Shown: piece after piece, positions 25,126-34,137 of the stretch | Layout: the number at the start of each line of letters is the position of its first letter | Numbering within the stretch: the first letter of the stretch is position 1 | Notes under the pieces: model-generated | What the model was told of the DNA's origin: nothing | Database searches by the model: none | What the model saw: only the letters and a program-made list of their open reading frames with translations | Made by a program: the position numbers and the translations under genes | Source of the DNA: Actinoallomurus oryzae | GTDB lineage: Bacteria; Actinomycetota; Actinomycetes; Streptosporangiales; Streptosporangiaceae | Reading direction: 5' to 3' | DNA length: 64,000 nucleotides | NCBI RefSeq assembly: GCF_039541955.1 | Contig: NZ_BAABHF010000035.1 | Coordinates: forward strand, 192,125 to 256,124

Positions 25126-26547
25126 TTGGCGTCCCCCGTGGCCGGCGTGGAGGCGCCGGTCTCCCCCACGCCGTCCCGCCCACCCGGCGCACGCACGCGG
25201 TGGGCGGCGCACGCGCCGTTCGCGGTGGTCCTCACCGTCGCGGCCGGGCTGCGGGCCGTGACGATGATGGGATACCGGCCCGGCCGCGTCTACTACATCG
25301 ACTCCTACGAGTACCTCGACCTCGCCCTGCACCCGCGTCCCGGAACGGGCTTCCGTGGCATCGGCTATCCGCTGCTGCTGCGCCTGCTCCTGCCGTTCCA
25401 CAGCGTTCCCGTCGTGGTCGCGGCCCAGCACGTCCTCGGCCTCGCGACCGGCCTGCTGATGTACGCGCTGCTCCGCCGCAGGGGCGTGCCCGCGTGGGGC
25501 GCCGTGCTCGCGACGGTGCCCGTGCTGTTCGACGGGCAGATGCTCCAGCTCGAGCACGCCGTGCTGTCCGACACGATGTTCCTGTTCCTCGTGGTCGTCG
25601 CGGTGGTGGCGCTGATGTGGTCGCCCGGCCGCCCGTCGGCGCGGGCGGCGGCGGGCGCGGGCCTGTCGCTCGCCCTGGCCGCGCTGACCCGGAGTGTGGG
25701 CCTGCCGCTGCTCCTGCTCGTGCTGGCCTACCTCGCGGCACGCCGGATCGGCGTACGCCGGTTCGCCGCCGCCGCGGTCGCCGGGCTGCTGCCCCTGGCG
25801 GTGTTCGCCGGCTGGTACCGGGCCGACCATGGCCGCTTCGCCCTCTCCGGGACCGACGGGGTCGTCCTCTGGGCACGGACCATGACCTTCGCGGACTGCC
25901 ACCGGATCCAGCCGCCGCCGGACGAGGCTCCGCTGTGCCCGAACGGCACCTGGCAGGACGCGGCCTCCGAATACGTGTGGGACCCCGACTCGCCGATCAA
26001 CCGCACGCCCGGGGGCGCCGCCGCGAACAACGACCTCGCACGATCCTTCGCGCTACGGGCGATCCTCGCCCAGCCGCTGGACTACCTCGGCGCGGTCGGC
26101 CACGACGTCTCGCTGGCCTTCCACTGGACACCGGCCCGCCACCCCCGGCGCGTGACTCCCGCGTTCGGCTTCGCGAAGGGCCGCTGGGCACCGACCGGGG
26201 TGCCGCCGTGGGCGGGGCGGACCCTGTCCGCGTACGCCCCCGGTGCCACCGGGGAGTACCGCTCCGTCGAGCCGTACGCGGCCGTTCTGCGCGCCTACCA
26301 GTACCCCGCCTACCTGCGCGGTCCGTTCCTGGCGGCGATCCTCCTCGCGGGCGCGCTCGGCCTGCGGCGCGGCACGCTGCTGCCGTGGGGCACGGCGGTC
26401 ACGCTGCTGGTCGTGCCGGTCGCGGTCCTCGACTTCGACCACCGGTACGTCCTGCCGGTCGTACCGGTGGCCTGTCTGGCCGCGGCGCTGGCCCTCGCCG
26501 GACGGCCCGGCCGGGTCAGGCCCCCTTCAGGTGGCCCTCACCGGTGA
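25126..26547 (+). CDS. GT-C-fold multi-pass membrane glycosyltransferase-like protein
   Basis: A 473-residue integral membrane protein with about ten helices. The first external loop contains the acidic motif YYIDSYEYLDLA, as in PMT/ArnT-type GT-C enzymes that use polyprenyl-phosphate sugars. A later external region holds several cysteines (FADCHRIQ, PLCPNGTW). The start is TTG at 25126, nine bases after AAGGAG; GTG at 25138 is the alternative. The 3' end overlaps the convergent proA gene by 32 bp. Substrate and acceptor are unknown. Confidence 0.7.
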   Translation: MASPVAGVEAPVSPTPSRPPGARTRWAAHAPFAVVLTVAAGLRAVTMMGYRPGRVYYIDSYEYLDLALHPRPGTGFRGIGYPLLLRLLLPFHSVPVVVAAQHVLGLATGLLMYALLRRRGVPAWGAVLATVPVLFDGQMLQLEHAVLSDTMFLFLVVVAVVALMWSPGRPSARAAAGAGLSLALAALTRSVGLPLLLLVLAYLAARRIGVRRFAAAAVAGLLPLAVFAGWYRADHGRFALSGTDGVVLWARTMTFADCHRIQPPPDEAPLCPNGTWQDAASEYVWDPDSPINRTPGGAAANNDLARSFALRAILAQPLDYLGAVGHDVSLAFHWTPARHPRRVTPAFGFAKGRWAPTGVPPWAGRTLSAYAPGATGEYRSVEPYAAVLRAYQYPAYLRGPFLAAILLAGALGLRRGTLLPWGTAVTLLVVPVAVLDFDHRYVLPVVPVACLAAALALAGRPGRVRPPSGGPHR

Positions 26548-27769
26548 CGACGTACTTGGTGGAGGTCAGCTCGGGCAGCCCCATCGGACCGCGGGCGTGC
26601 AGCTTCTGGGTCGAGATGCCGATCTCCGCCCCGAAGCCGAACTCCTCGCCGTCGGTGAACCGGGTCGAGGCGTTGACCATGACGGCCGCCGAGTCGACCA
26701 GGGCCACGAACCGCCGGGCCGCCGGCTGGGAGGTCGTCACGATCGCCTCGGTGTGCGCCGAGCCGTACCGGCGGATGTGCGCGACCGCCTCCTCCAGCGA
26801 GCCTACGACGGCAGCGGCGAGGTCGAGGGAGAGGTACTCACATCCCCAGTCCTCCTCGGTGGCCGCCACGACGTCGTCGCCGTACGCGCGCACCGCCTCG
26901 TCGCCGTGCACGGTGACGCCCTTGGCGCGCAGGGCCTCCAGGGCGCGCGGCAGGAAGTCGGCGGCGATGTCGCGGTGCACGAGCACCGTCTCGGCCGCGT
27001 TGCACACCGACGGCCGCTGCGTCTTGGCGTTCACCAGGATGTCAACGGCCATGCCGAGGTCGGCGTCGGCGTCGACGTAGACGTGGCAGTTGCCGACGCC
27101 GGTCTCGATCACCGGGACGGTCGACTCCTCCACGACCGAGTTGATCAGCGACGCGCCGCCGCGCGGGATCAGCACGTCGACCAGGCCGCGGGCCCGCATG
27201 AGGTACTTCACCGAGTCGCGGTCGCGGCCCGGGACGAGCTGCACGGTGTCGGCGGGCACGTCGGTGAGCGCCGAGCGCATGACCTCCACCAGCGCGACGT
27301 TGGAGTCGTACGCCGAGGAGGAGCCGCGCAGCAGCACGGCGTTGCCGCTCTTGAGCGTCAGGGCGGCGGCGTCGACGGTGACGTTCGGCCGGCCCTCGTA
27401 GATGATGCCGACCACGCCCAGCGGCACACGGACCTGCCGCAGCTCCAGGCCGTTCGGCAGGGTGTAGCCGCGGACCGACTCCCCCACCGGGTCCGGCAGC
27501 GAGGCCACGTGGCGTACCGCCGCCGCGATCTTCTCGACGCGCTCGGCGGACAGGCTCAGCCGGTCGATCATGTACTCGGACGTGCCCGCCTCGCGGGCCC
27601 GCGCGACGTCACCGGCGTTCGCCTCGACGATCTCGGCGGACCGGGCGAGGAGGGCGTCGGCGATCGCGTGCAGCGCGGCGTCCTTGGTGGCGCGCGGCAG
27701 CGGGGCGAGCTCGGCCGCCGCCTGCCGGGCGCGCCGCGCCACGTCGAGAACCTGCTCCTGGGTGGTCAT
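26516..27769 (-). CDS. proA: Glutamate-5-semialdehyde dehydrogenase ProA
   Basis: A 417-residue gamma-glutamyl phosphate reductase, the second step of proline synthesis, using NADPH to form glutamate semialdehyde. Recognisable blocks include LGVVGIIYEGRPNVT, KSGNAVLLRGSSSAYDSN, LIPRGGASLI, the catalytic Cys region QRPSVCNAAETVLVH, and STRFTDGEEFGFGAEIGIS near the end. Length is normal. It follows proB after nine bases on the minus strand. Normally nadD follows close by in actinobacteria; here 20 kb of accessory genes intervene. Confidence 0.97.
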   Translation of the reverse strand: MTTQEQVLDVARRARQAAAELAPLPRATKDAALHAIADALLARSAEIVEANAGDVARAREAGTSEYMIDRLSLSAERVEKIAAAVRHVASLPDPVGESVRGYTLPNGLELRQVRVPLGVVGIIYEGRPNVTVDAAALTLKSGNAVLLRGSSSAYDSNVALVEVMRSALTDVPADTVQLVPGRDRDSVKYLMRARGLVDVLIPRGGASLINSVVEESTVPVIETGVGNCHVYVDADADLGMAVDILVNAKTQRPSVCNAAETVLVHRDIAADFLPRALEALRAKGVTVHGDEAVRAYGDDVVAATEEDWGCEYLSLDLAAAVVGSLEEAVAHIRRYGSAHTEAIVTTSQPAARRFVALVDSAAVMVNASTRFTDGEEFGFGAEIGISTQKLHARGPMGLPELTSTKYVVTGEGHLKGA

Positions 27770-27778
27770 GCTCCCCTC

Positions 27779-28921
27779 CTACCCCGCCGCCGACCGCGAC
27801 GGTGTCTCCGCACTCGCCAGGACGACGAGGTCGTCCCGGTGGACGATCTCGCGTTCGTACTCCGGGCCGAGCTCGCGCGCCAGCCAGCGCGTCGAGCGGC
27901 CCATGAGGTCGGGGATCTCCCCCGCGTCGTAGTTGACCAGCCCGCGGGCGATCAGGCCGCCCTGCTCGTCGCACATGTCCACCGGGTCTCCGGCGCTGAA
28001 GTCGCCCTCGACCCCGGTGATCCCGGCGGGCAGCAGCGACTTGCCGCGGCGTACGACGGCCTCGACCGCACCCGGATCGAGCCGTAGCCGTCCCTGGCCG
28101 GTCGTGGCGTGCGCCAGCCACTGACGCCGTGCCGACGGCCGTGTCGCCGGCGGGTGGAAGTACGTGCCGGCCTCCTCACCGGCCAGCGCCGCGCCGACCG
28201 AGGCGGCGTCGGTCAGCACGACCGGCACGCCCGCGATCCGCGCGGCCTCCACCTTGGTCACCATGCCACCGGTGCCGACCCGCCCGGAGCCGCCGAGGCG
28301 TACGCCGCCGAGATCCGCGGGCCCGCGGACGTGCTCGATCCGGCGGGAGCCCGGCAGCCGCGGGTCGCCGGTGTAGAGCGCGTCGACGTCGGAGAGCAGG
28401 ATCAGCGCGTCCGCGCGGACCAGGTGGGCGACCAGGGCGGCGAGCCGGTCGTTGTCGCCGAAGCGGATCTCGTCCGTCGCGACCGTGTCGTTCTCGTTGA
28501 CGATCGGCACGACGCCGAAGGCCAGGAGCTGCTCCAGCGTGCGCCGGGCGTTGCGGTGGTGCGAGCGCCGCATCATGTCGTCCGCGGTGAGCAGCACCTG
28601 CCCGACGCCCAGGCCGTACCGCGCGAAGGAGGACGCGTAGCGGGCGATCAGCAAGCCCTGGCCCACGCTCGCCGCCGCCTGCTGGATGGCCAGGTCACGC
28701 GGGCGTGCCGGCAGAGCGAGCGGACCCATTCCGGCGGCGATCGCGCCCGAGGACACGAACACCACCTCGCGGCCCTTGCCGCCGTCCGGGCTCCGCCAGC
28801 CGGTCAGGGCGTCGACGAGCGCGTCGATGCGGGCGGCGTCGATCGCGCCGTCGGGTGTGGTGAGCGAGGAGGAACCCGCCTTCACCACCACGCGGCGGGC
28901 GCTCGTGATCGCGGTACGCAT
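27779..28921 (-). CDS. proB: Glutamate 5-kinase ProB
   Basis: A 380-residue ATP-dependent glutamate kinase, first and feedback-controlled step of proline synthesis. The amino-acid kinase domain shows VVKAGSSSLTTPDG, FVSSGAIAAGMGPL, VPIVNENDTVATDE, FGDNDRLAALVA and RVGTGGMVTKVEAA. The C-terminal ~80 residues form a PUA domain (AVVRRGKSLLPAGITGVEGDF, then GLVNYDAGEI). It lies 22 bp after obg and 9 bp before proA. Confidence 0.97.
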   Translation of the reverse strand: MRTAITSARRVVVKAGSSSLTTPDGAIDAARIDALVDALTGWRSPDGGKGREVVFVSSGAIAAGMGPLALPARPRDLAIQQAAASVGQGLLIARYASSFARYGLGVGQVLLTADDMMRRSHHRNARRTLEQLLAFGVVPIVNENDTVATDEIRFGDNDRLAALVAHLVRADALILLSDVDALYTGDPRLPGSRRIEHVRGPADLGGVRLGGSGRVGTGGMVTKVEAARIAGVPVVLTDAASVGAALAGEEAGTYFHPPATRPSARRQWLAHATTGQGRLRLDPGAVEAVVRRGKSLLPAGITGVEGDFSAGDPVDMCDEQGGLIARGLVNYDAGEIPDLMGRSTRWLARELGPEYEREIVHRDDLVVLASAETPSRSAAG

Positions 28922-28943
28922 CAGCTCGTCCGCCTCCGGCGCG

Positions 28944-30410
28944 TCATCGGCCCTCCAGTCTGGTGTCGGTGCCCCGGCGGCCCAGCCCCTGCTCGGACCC
29001 GGCGAGCACCTCCGGCTCCCAGTCGAAGACGATCGAGTCGTCCTCGGTGCCGATGAGCACGGTCGCGCCGGGCTCGGCCCCCGCCTCGGCCAGCCGCTCC
29101 TCGACGCCGAGCCGGGCCAGCCGGTCGGCCAGGTACCCGACGGCCTCGTCGTTGGAGAAGTCGGTCTGCCGGAGCCAGCGGCGCGGCTTTTCCCCGGTGA
29201 TCAGGAAGCTGCCGTCGCCGAGGCGACGGATCTCGAACTCCGGCCCGCCGACCGGCGCCGGCCGGATGACCAGCCGGGTGGGCTCCTCGGCCGGCTGCGC
29301 GGCGCGGTAGGCGTCCACCATCTCGGCCATCGCGAAGCCCAGCTCGCGCAGGCCCTCGTGCGTGGCGGCCGAGATCTCGAACACCCGTAGCCCGCGCTCC
29401 TCGAACTCCGGCCGTACGAGCTCGGCCAGCTCACGGGCCTCGGGGACGTCGACCTTGTTGAGGACGATGACCCGGGGCCGGTCGGCCAGCGGCCGGTCGC
29501 CGAGGGCGTTGTAGGCCTCCAGCTCGGCCTCGATGACCTCGAAGTCGGAGATCGGGTCGCGGCCCGGCTCCAGGGTCGCGCAGTCGAGCACGTGCACCAG
29601 CGTCGAGGCGCGCTCGATGTGCCGCAGGAACTCCAGGCCCAGGCCCTTGCCCTGGCTGGCCCCCTCGATGAGGCCGGGCACGTCGGCGACCGTGAAGACG
29701 GACTCCCCCGCGCTGACCACGCCGAGGTTGGGCACGAGCGTGGTGAAGGGGTAGTCGGCGATCTTGGGTTTGGCCGCGGACATGGCCGCGATCAGCGACG
29801 ACTTGCCCGCGCTCGGGAAGCCGACGAGGGCGACGTCGGCGACGGTCTTCAGCTCCAGGACGACGTCGAGCTCGTCACCCGGCTCGCCGAGCAGGGCGAA
29901 CCCGGGCGCCTTGCGCCGCGCGGTGGCGAGCGCGGCGTTGCCCAGTCCGCCGTGCCCGCCCTGGGCGACGACGAACCGCGTGCCGGCGCCGGTCAGGTCG
30001 GCGAGGATCTCGCCGGCCGGCGTCTTGACGACCGTGCCGTTCGGCACGGGCAGCAGGAGGTCCTCGCCGTTCGCGCCGTTCTTGTGCGAGCCCTGTCCCT
30101 GCTTGCCGCCGCTCGCCTTGCGGTGCGGACGCTTGTGGTATTCGAGCAGGCTGGCGGAGTTCGGGTCGACCTCGAACGTGATGTCACCGCCGCGCCCGCC
30201 GTTGCCGCCGTCGGGGCCGCCGAGCGGCTTGAACTTCTCCCGGTGCACCGAGGCGCAGCCGTTCCCGCCGTTGCCGGCCTGCAGATGCAGCGTCACCCGG
30301 TCGACGAACTGCGCGCCCTTGCCGCCCGGGGCGCGACCTCGGGCGGGGGCATGATCGTCCCGGTGGCCGTCGTGCTCCCCCGTCGCCGGGGGAACGGCAC
30401 GATCCGGCAT
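28944..30410 (-). CDS. obg: GTPase Obg (CgtA)
   Basis: A 488-residue Obg GTPase needed for 50S assembly and growth control. The Gly-rich Obg fold follows a short actinobacterial leader (FVDRVTLHLQAGNGGNGCAS), then the G domain with P-loop VGFPSAGKSSL, G3 DVPGLIEG, and G4 NKVD (VIVLNKVDVPEA). The C-terminal OCT domain reads RRWLRQTDFSNDEAVGYLADRL. ATG at 30410 follows GAAGGAA; an open frame continues upstream to 30533 through a hairpin, which argues against that start. Same strand and order as rplU-rpmA. Confidence 0.96.
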   Translation of the reverse strand: MPDRAVPPATGEHDGHRDDHAPARGRAPGGKGAQFVDRVTLHLQAGNGGNGCASVHREKFKPLGGPDGGNGGRGGDITFEVDPNSASLLEYHKRPHRKASGGKQGQGSHKNGANGEDLLLPVPNGTVVKTPAGEILADLTGAGTRFVVAQGGHGGLGNAALATARRKAPGFALLGEPGDELDVVLELKTVADVALVGFPSAGKSSLIAAMSAAKPKIADYPFTTLVPNLGVVSAGESVFTVADVPGLIEGASQGKGLGLEFLRHIERASTLVHVLDCATLEPGRDPISDFEVIEAELEAYNALGDRPLADRPRVIVLNKVDVPEARELAELVRPEFEERGLRVFEISAATHEGLRELGFAMAEMVDAYRAAQPAEEPTRLVIRPAPVGGPEFEIRRLGDGSFLITGEKPRRWLRQTDFSNDEAVGYLADRLARLGVEERLAEAGAEPGATVLIGTEDDSIVFDWEPEVLAGSEQGLGRRGTDTRLEGR

Positions 30411-30436
30411 GGTTCCTTCTTCCTGTCGTGAAACAC

Positions 30437-30472
30437 GACGAGGGCGGACCGATTGATCGGTCCGCCCTCGTC
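30437..30472. repeat. 17-bp perfect hairpin between rpmA and obg
   Basis: Arms 30437-30453 and 30456-30472 are perfect complements with a two-base gap. It lies 27 bases before the obg start on the minus strand. It may terminate or process the ribosomal-protein transcript, or attenuate obg. No T-run follows. Confidence 0.65.
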
Positions 30473-30587
30473 TCGAAGTCGTGCGTGTCGCCCAAGCGGG
30501 GGTTCCCGGGGGTCGCCCCCCTGGACCAAACACCGGGCGACGACCCGGCCCGCAAGGGCATAACTGCCCCAGAGTTGCTCGGCGGAC

Positions 30588-30845
30588 CTACTCCGCCGGC
30601 GGGACGATGCTGACGGCGCGACGGCCGCGGTAGCGGCCGAACTCGACCGCGCCCGCGACGAGCGCGAACAGCGTGTCGTCGCCGCCGCGACCCACACCCG
30701 GACCCGGGTGGAAGTGCGTGCCGCGCTGCCGGACGATGATCTCGCCGGCGTTGACGACCTGGCCGCCGAACCGCTTCACTCCGAGCCGCTGAGCGTTGGA
30801 GTCACGGCCGTTGCGGCTGGACGAGGCGCCCTTCTTGTGTGCCAT
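30588..30845 (-). CDS. rpmA: Ribosomal protein L27
   Basis: An 85-residue L27 of the 50S subunit, whose N-terminal tail reaches the peptidyl transferase centre. The signature GASSSRNGRDSNAQRLGVKRFGG is present (as KKGASSSRNGRD then QRLGVKRFGGQ), followed by GEIIVRQRGTHFHPG. There is no cleavable N-terminal extension of the Firmicutes type. It starts 10 bp after rplU on the minus strand. Confidence 0.98.
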   Translation of the reverse strand: MAHKKGASSSRNGRDSNAQRLGVKRFGGQVVNAGEIIVRQRGTHFHPGPGVGRGGDDTLFALVAGAVEFGRYRGRRAVSIVPPAE

Positions 30846-30855
30846 TGTCTGCGAC

Positions 30856-31170
30856 CTACTTTCCGGCCTTGATACCGGTCACCTTGACCTGGGTGTACGG
30901 CTGACGGTGACCCATGCGCCGCTTGTACCCGGTCTTGTTCCGGTAGTGCATGATGTTGATCTTCGGGCCCTTGGTGGCCCCGAGGATCTCGGCGGTGACC
31001 TCGTACTTGGCCACATCGGCGGGCGCGCTGACGACGTTGTCGCCGTCGACGACGAGCACTGCCGGCAGCGTCACCGTGGAGCCGACCTCACCGGACAGCT
31101 TGTCGACGGCGAGCACGTCGTCGACGGCCACCTTCTCCTGCCTGCCGCCGCAACGGACGATCGCGTACAC
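30856..31170 (-). CDS. rplU: Ribosomal protein L21
   Basis: A 104-residue 50S protein. GTG at 31170 with GGAAAGG upstream gives the expected start MYAIVRCGGRQEKVAVDD; the frame extends to 31245 without support. The C-terminal signature KINIMHYRNKTGYKRRMGHRQ is intact. First of the rplU-rpmA pair. The 298-bp region upstream (31171-31468) should hold its promoter and the rne terminator. Confidence 0.97.
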   Translation of the reverse strand: MYAIVRCGGRQEKVAVDDVLAVDKLSGEVGSTVTLPAVLVVDGDNVVSAPADVAKYEVTAEILGATKGPKINIMHYRNKTGYKRRMGHRQPYTQVKVTGIKAGK

Positions 31171-31351
31171 CGCGGAACCTTTCCTTTGCGTGCCTCGGGC
31201 ACGACTAACCGAACTGAAGCTCATTTCGGAAGCTGCTGCCTGCACCCCGTCGGGCGAGGGGCCTCAGGCGCGCTAACAACGACGCAGAAGCGCCGGATGA
31301 CCAGGATACCGGATCGGAAGCCTCAAGGTCGAACCGGACGCCGCTTCCGAA

Positions 31352-31384
31352 CCGTGGACCGGCAACAAGCGTGCCGATCCACGG
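31352..31384. terminator. Possible rne terminator hairpin
   Basis: CCGTGGACCGGC (31352-31363) pairs with GCCGATCCACGG (31373-31384) at 11 of 12 positions, 84 bp beyond the rne stop. There is no T-run. Nothing else in 31171-31468 is recognisable. Confidence 0.45.
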
Positions 31385-31468
31385 CCCGGGGCGCGCACGT
31401 CGGTGACGCGTCGACGGCCGGAAGCCGTGGCCATCCGGTGCTCCGCCGCGCTCCGTACCGGATGCCCG

Positions 31469-33973
31469 TCAGTCGGCCGCGGCCTCGGACTTGGCCCGCG
31501 GCGACCGGCGGGAACGCCGGCGGCGTCCGTTGGCGGAGGGCTCGGTGTCGCTCACCTCGGCGTGGTCGGAAGGACCGGCGTGGTCCGCGGCCACGGGCTC
31601 GGCGGCGCCGTGGCCGTTCTCCCCGCTGTCCGCCATGGCGGGCTCCTTGGCCGGCTCTCCGGCGTCCGGCTTGGCGGACTCCTTGGCGCGCTCGGCCTGG
31701 GCCATCTTGTCCTCGACGGCCTTCTCGATGTCGCCCTTGCGCTTGCGGCGCCGGCTCGACCCGCCGGACTTGTCGGCCTTCGGCTCGACCGGCGAGAGCG
31801 TCACGTGGATCCCGCGGCCGTTGCAGCACTCGCACGGCTCGGAGAAGGACTCCAGCAGCCCCCCGCCGACGCGCTTACGGGTCATCTGGACGAGTCCGAG
31901 CGAGGTCACCTCGGCGACCTGGTGCTTGGTGCGGTCACGCGACAGGCACTCGAGCATCCGGCGCAGCACCAGGTCCCGGTTGCTCTCCAGGACCATGTCG
32001 ATGAAGTCGATGACGATGATGCCGCCGATGTCACGCAGCCGGAGCTGGTGGACGATCTCCTCGGCGGCCTCGAGGTTGTTGCGGGTGACGGTCTCTTCGA
32101 GGTTGCCGCCCTGCCCGGTGAACTTTCCGGTGTTGACGTCGACGACCGTCATGGCCTCGGTGCGGTCGATGACCAGCGAGCCGCCGCTGGGCAGCCACAC
32201 CTTGCGCTCCATGGCCTTGGCGATCTGCTCGTCCACGCGGTAGCCGGAGAAGATGTCCTCCCCGTCGGACCACAGCTCGAGCCGGTCGGCCAGGTGCGGC
32301 GCGACGTAGCCGACGTACTCCTTGACCATGTCCCAGGCGTCCTCGCCCTGGACGACGAGCTTGCTGAAGTCCTCGTTGAAGATGTCGCGCACGACCCGGA
32401 TGGTCAGGTCCGGCTCGCCGTACAGCATGGCCGGGGCGTTCGCGGTCTTGGACTGGCGCTTGATGTTCTCCCACTGCGCGGACAGGCGCGAGACGTCGCG
32501 GGCCAGCTCCTCCTCGGCCGCGCCCTCGGCGGCGGTCCGGACGATCACGCCGGCGTTCTCGGGCATGACCTTCTTGAGGATCTGCTTGAGGCGCGTGCGC
32601 TCCTTGTCGGGCAGCTTGCGGCTGATGCCGGTCATCGAGCCGTCCGGGACGTACACGAGGTAGCGGCCCGGAAGCGAGATCTGGCTGGTCAGGCGCGCGC
32701 CCTTGTGCCCGAGCGGGTCCTTGGTGACCTGGACGAGGACCGACTGGCCGGACTTGAGCGCCGACTCGATGCGGCGCGGCTGGCCCTCCAGCCCGGCCAG
32801 GTCCCAGTTGACCTCGCCGGCGTACAGCACGGCGTTGCGGCCCTTGCCGATGTCGACGAACGCCGCCTCCATCGACGGCAGGACGTTCTGCACCTTGCCG
32901 AGGTAGACGTTGCCGACGTAGGACTGGTGGCTCGACCGGTCGACGTAGTGCTCGACCAGCACGTTGTCCTCGAGGATGCCGATCTGCGTACGGTCGCCCT
33001 CCGAGCGGATGACCATGACGCGCTCGACGGACTCGCGGCGGGCCAGGAACTCCGACTCGGTGACGATCGGCGGCCGGCGGCGGCCCTGCTCGCGTCCTTC
33101 GCGGCGGCGCTGCTTCTTGGCCTCCAGGCGCGTGGAGCCCTTGACCGCCTGCACCTCGTCCTCGACGGCGCGGGGTTCACGGACGTGCACGACGGTGTTG
33201 GGCGGGTCGTCGCCCGCGATGTCGTCGCCCTCGCCCCCGCCCACGCGGCGACGGCGGCGGCGACGACGGCGGCTCGAAGAGGAGCCGGCCTCCTCGCGCT
33301 CCTCGCCCTCGTCGGCGGACTCCTCATCGGCCTGCTGGGAGTCCTCGTCGGTCTCCTTGGCGGTGTCCTCGGCCTCCTGGCCCTCACGGGCCTTGCCACG
33401 GCCACGGCCGCCACGACGGCGACGGCGGCGCCCGCTCTTGTCGGTGCCCTCGTCGTCGTCGGCCTGGTCGTCGGCCTCGTCGGCCCTCGGCACCTCCTGC
33501 TTGGGCTCGGCCTTGGGTTTGGCCTGGCTCTCGGCCTTGGGCTTGGCCTGGCTCTCGGCCTTGGGCCGGCGCGGCGGGGCCTCCTCGGCGGGCATGGCCG
33601 GAGGCTGGAAGACGACCATCGGCGGCTGGAACGCCGCGTCGGGGACCTCCGGGCTCTTGGGCGCGCTGGAGACGGCCGGCGCCGCCGGCTCGGTCTTCAC
33701 CGTGGCCTCGGCCTTCACCGGCGTCTCGGCGGCCGGTGCCTCCGGCGCCTCGGCCGCGGCCTTGCGCGTGGTCCGGCGGGCGCGGGTCGTCTTGGCAGGA
33801 CGAGCCTGGTCCTCGCCCACGGGCGCGGACGGTGTGCTCTCCTCGGGCTCAGGAGGCGGCCCGGCCGGGCGACTGGCCCGGCGCGGGCGGCTCACCTTCG
33901 TGGTCTCACCAGTCGATTCATTGCCGGTGTTCTCAGTGCCGCCTGTGGCGTCACCGATCTCGTTGTCAAGCAT
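31469..33973 (-). CDS. rne: Ribonuclease E/G family endoribonuclease
   Basis: An 834-residue RNase E/G that cleaves single-stranded AU-rich RNA and shapes rRNA and mRNA turnover. The N-terminal ~270 residues are low-complexity Pro/Ala/Lys/Glu/Arg, typical of actinobacterial RNase E. An S1 domain follows (SYVGNVYLGKVQNVLPSMEAAF), then the nuclease core with DRTEAMTVVDVNTGKFTG and IIVIDFIDM, carrying the metal-binding aspartates, and the zinc-link cysteines PCECCNGRG. A short charged tail ends the protein. Upstream lies the DUF2344 gene. Confidence 0.95.
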   Translation of the reverse strand: MLDNEIGDATGGTENTGNESTGETTKVSRPRRASRPAGPPPEPEESTPSAPVGEDQARPAKTTRARRTTRKAAAEAPEAPAAETPVKAEATVKTEPAAPAVSSAPKSPEVPDAAFQPPMVVFQPPAMPAEEAPPRRPKAESQAKPKAESQAKPKAEPKQEVPRADEADDQADDDEGTDKSGRRRRRRGGRGRGKAREGQEAEDTAKETDEDSQQADEESADEGEEREEAGSSSSRRRRRRRRRVGGGEGDDIAGDDPPNTVVHVREPRAVEDEVQAVKGSTRLEAKKQRRREGREQGRRRPPIVTESEFLARRESVERVMVIRSEGDRTQIGILEDNVLVEHYVDRSSHQSYVGNVYLGKVQNVLPSMEAAFVDIGKGRNAVLYAGEVNWDLAGLEGQPRRIESALKSGQSVLVQVTKDPLGHKGARLTSQISLPGRYLVYVPDGSMTGISRKLPDKERTRLKQILKKVMPENAGVIVRTAAEGAAEEELARDVSRLSAQWENIKRQSKTANAPAMLYGEPDLTIRVVRDIFNEDFSKLVVQGEDAWDMVKEYVGYVAPHLADRLELWSDGEDIFSGYRVDEQIAKAMERKVWLPSGGSLVIDRTEAMTVVDVNTGKFTGQGGNLEETVTRNNLEAAEEIVHQLRLRDIGGIIVIDFIDMVLESNRDLVLRRMLECLSRDRTKHQVAEVTSLGLVQMTRKRVGGGLLESFSEPCECCNGRGIHVTLSPVEPKADKSGGSSRRRKRKGDIEKAVEDKMAQAERAKESAKPDAGEPAKEPAMADSGENGHGAAEPVAADHAGPSDHAEVSDTEPSANGRRRRSRRSPRAKSEAAAD

Positions 33974-34137
33974 GCGGGCGTTCTCCCGTCAGCTCCCGGG
34001 CGCGACCCGCCAGGGTGCGCCGCGCAGGAGCGATCCGTTTCTCGTTGGCGCCGGCTCGGCCCTTCGGGTCGTGCCGACAAAGTCATGAGGGGTGCGCCCG
34101 GCTTTCGGCGAGAGTCCATGCGATGCACGGAAATCGC

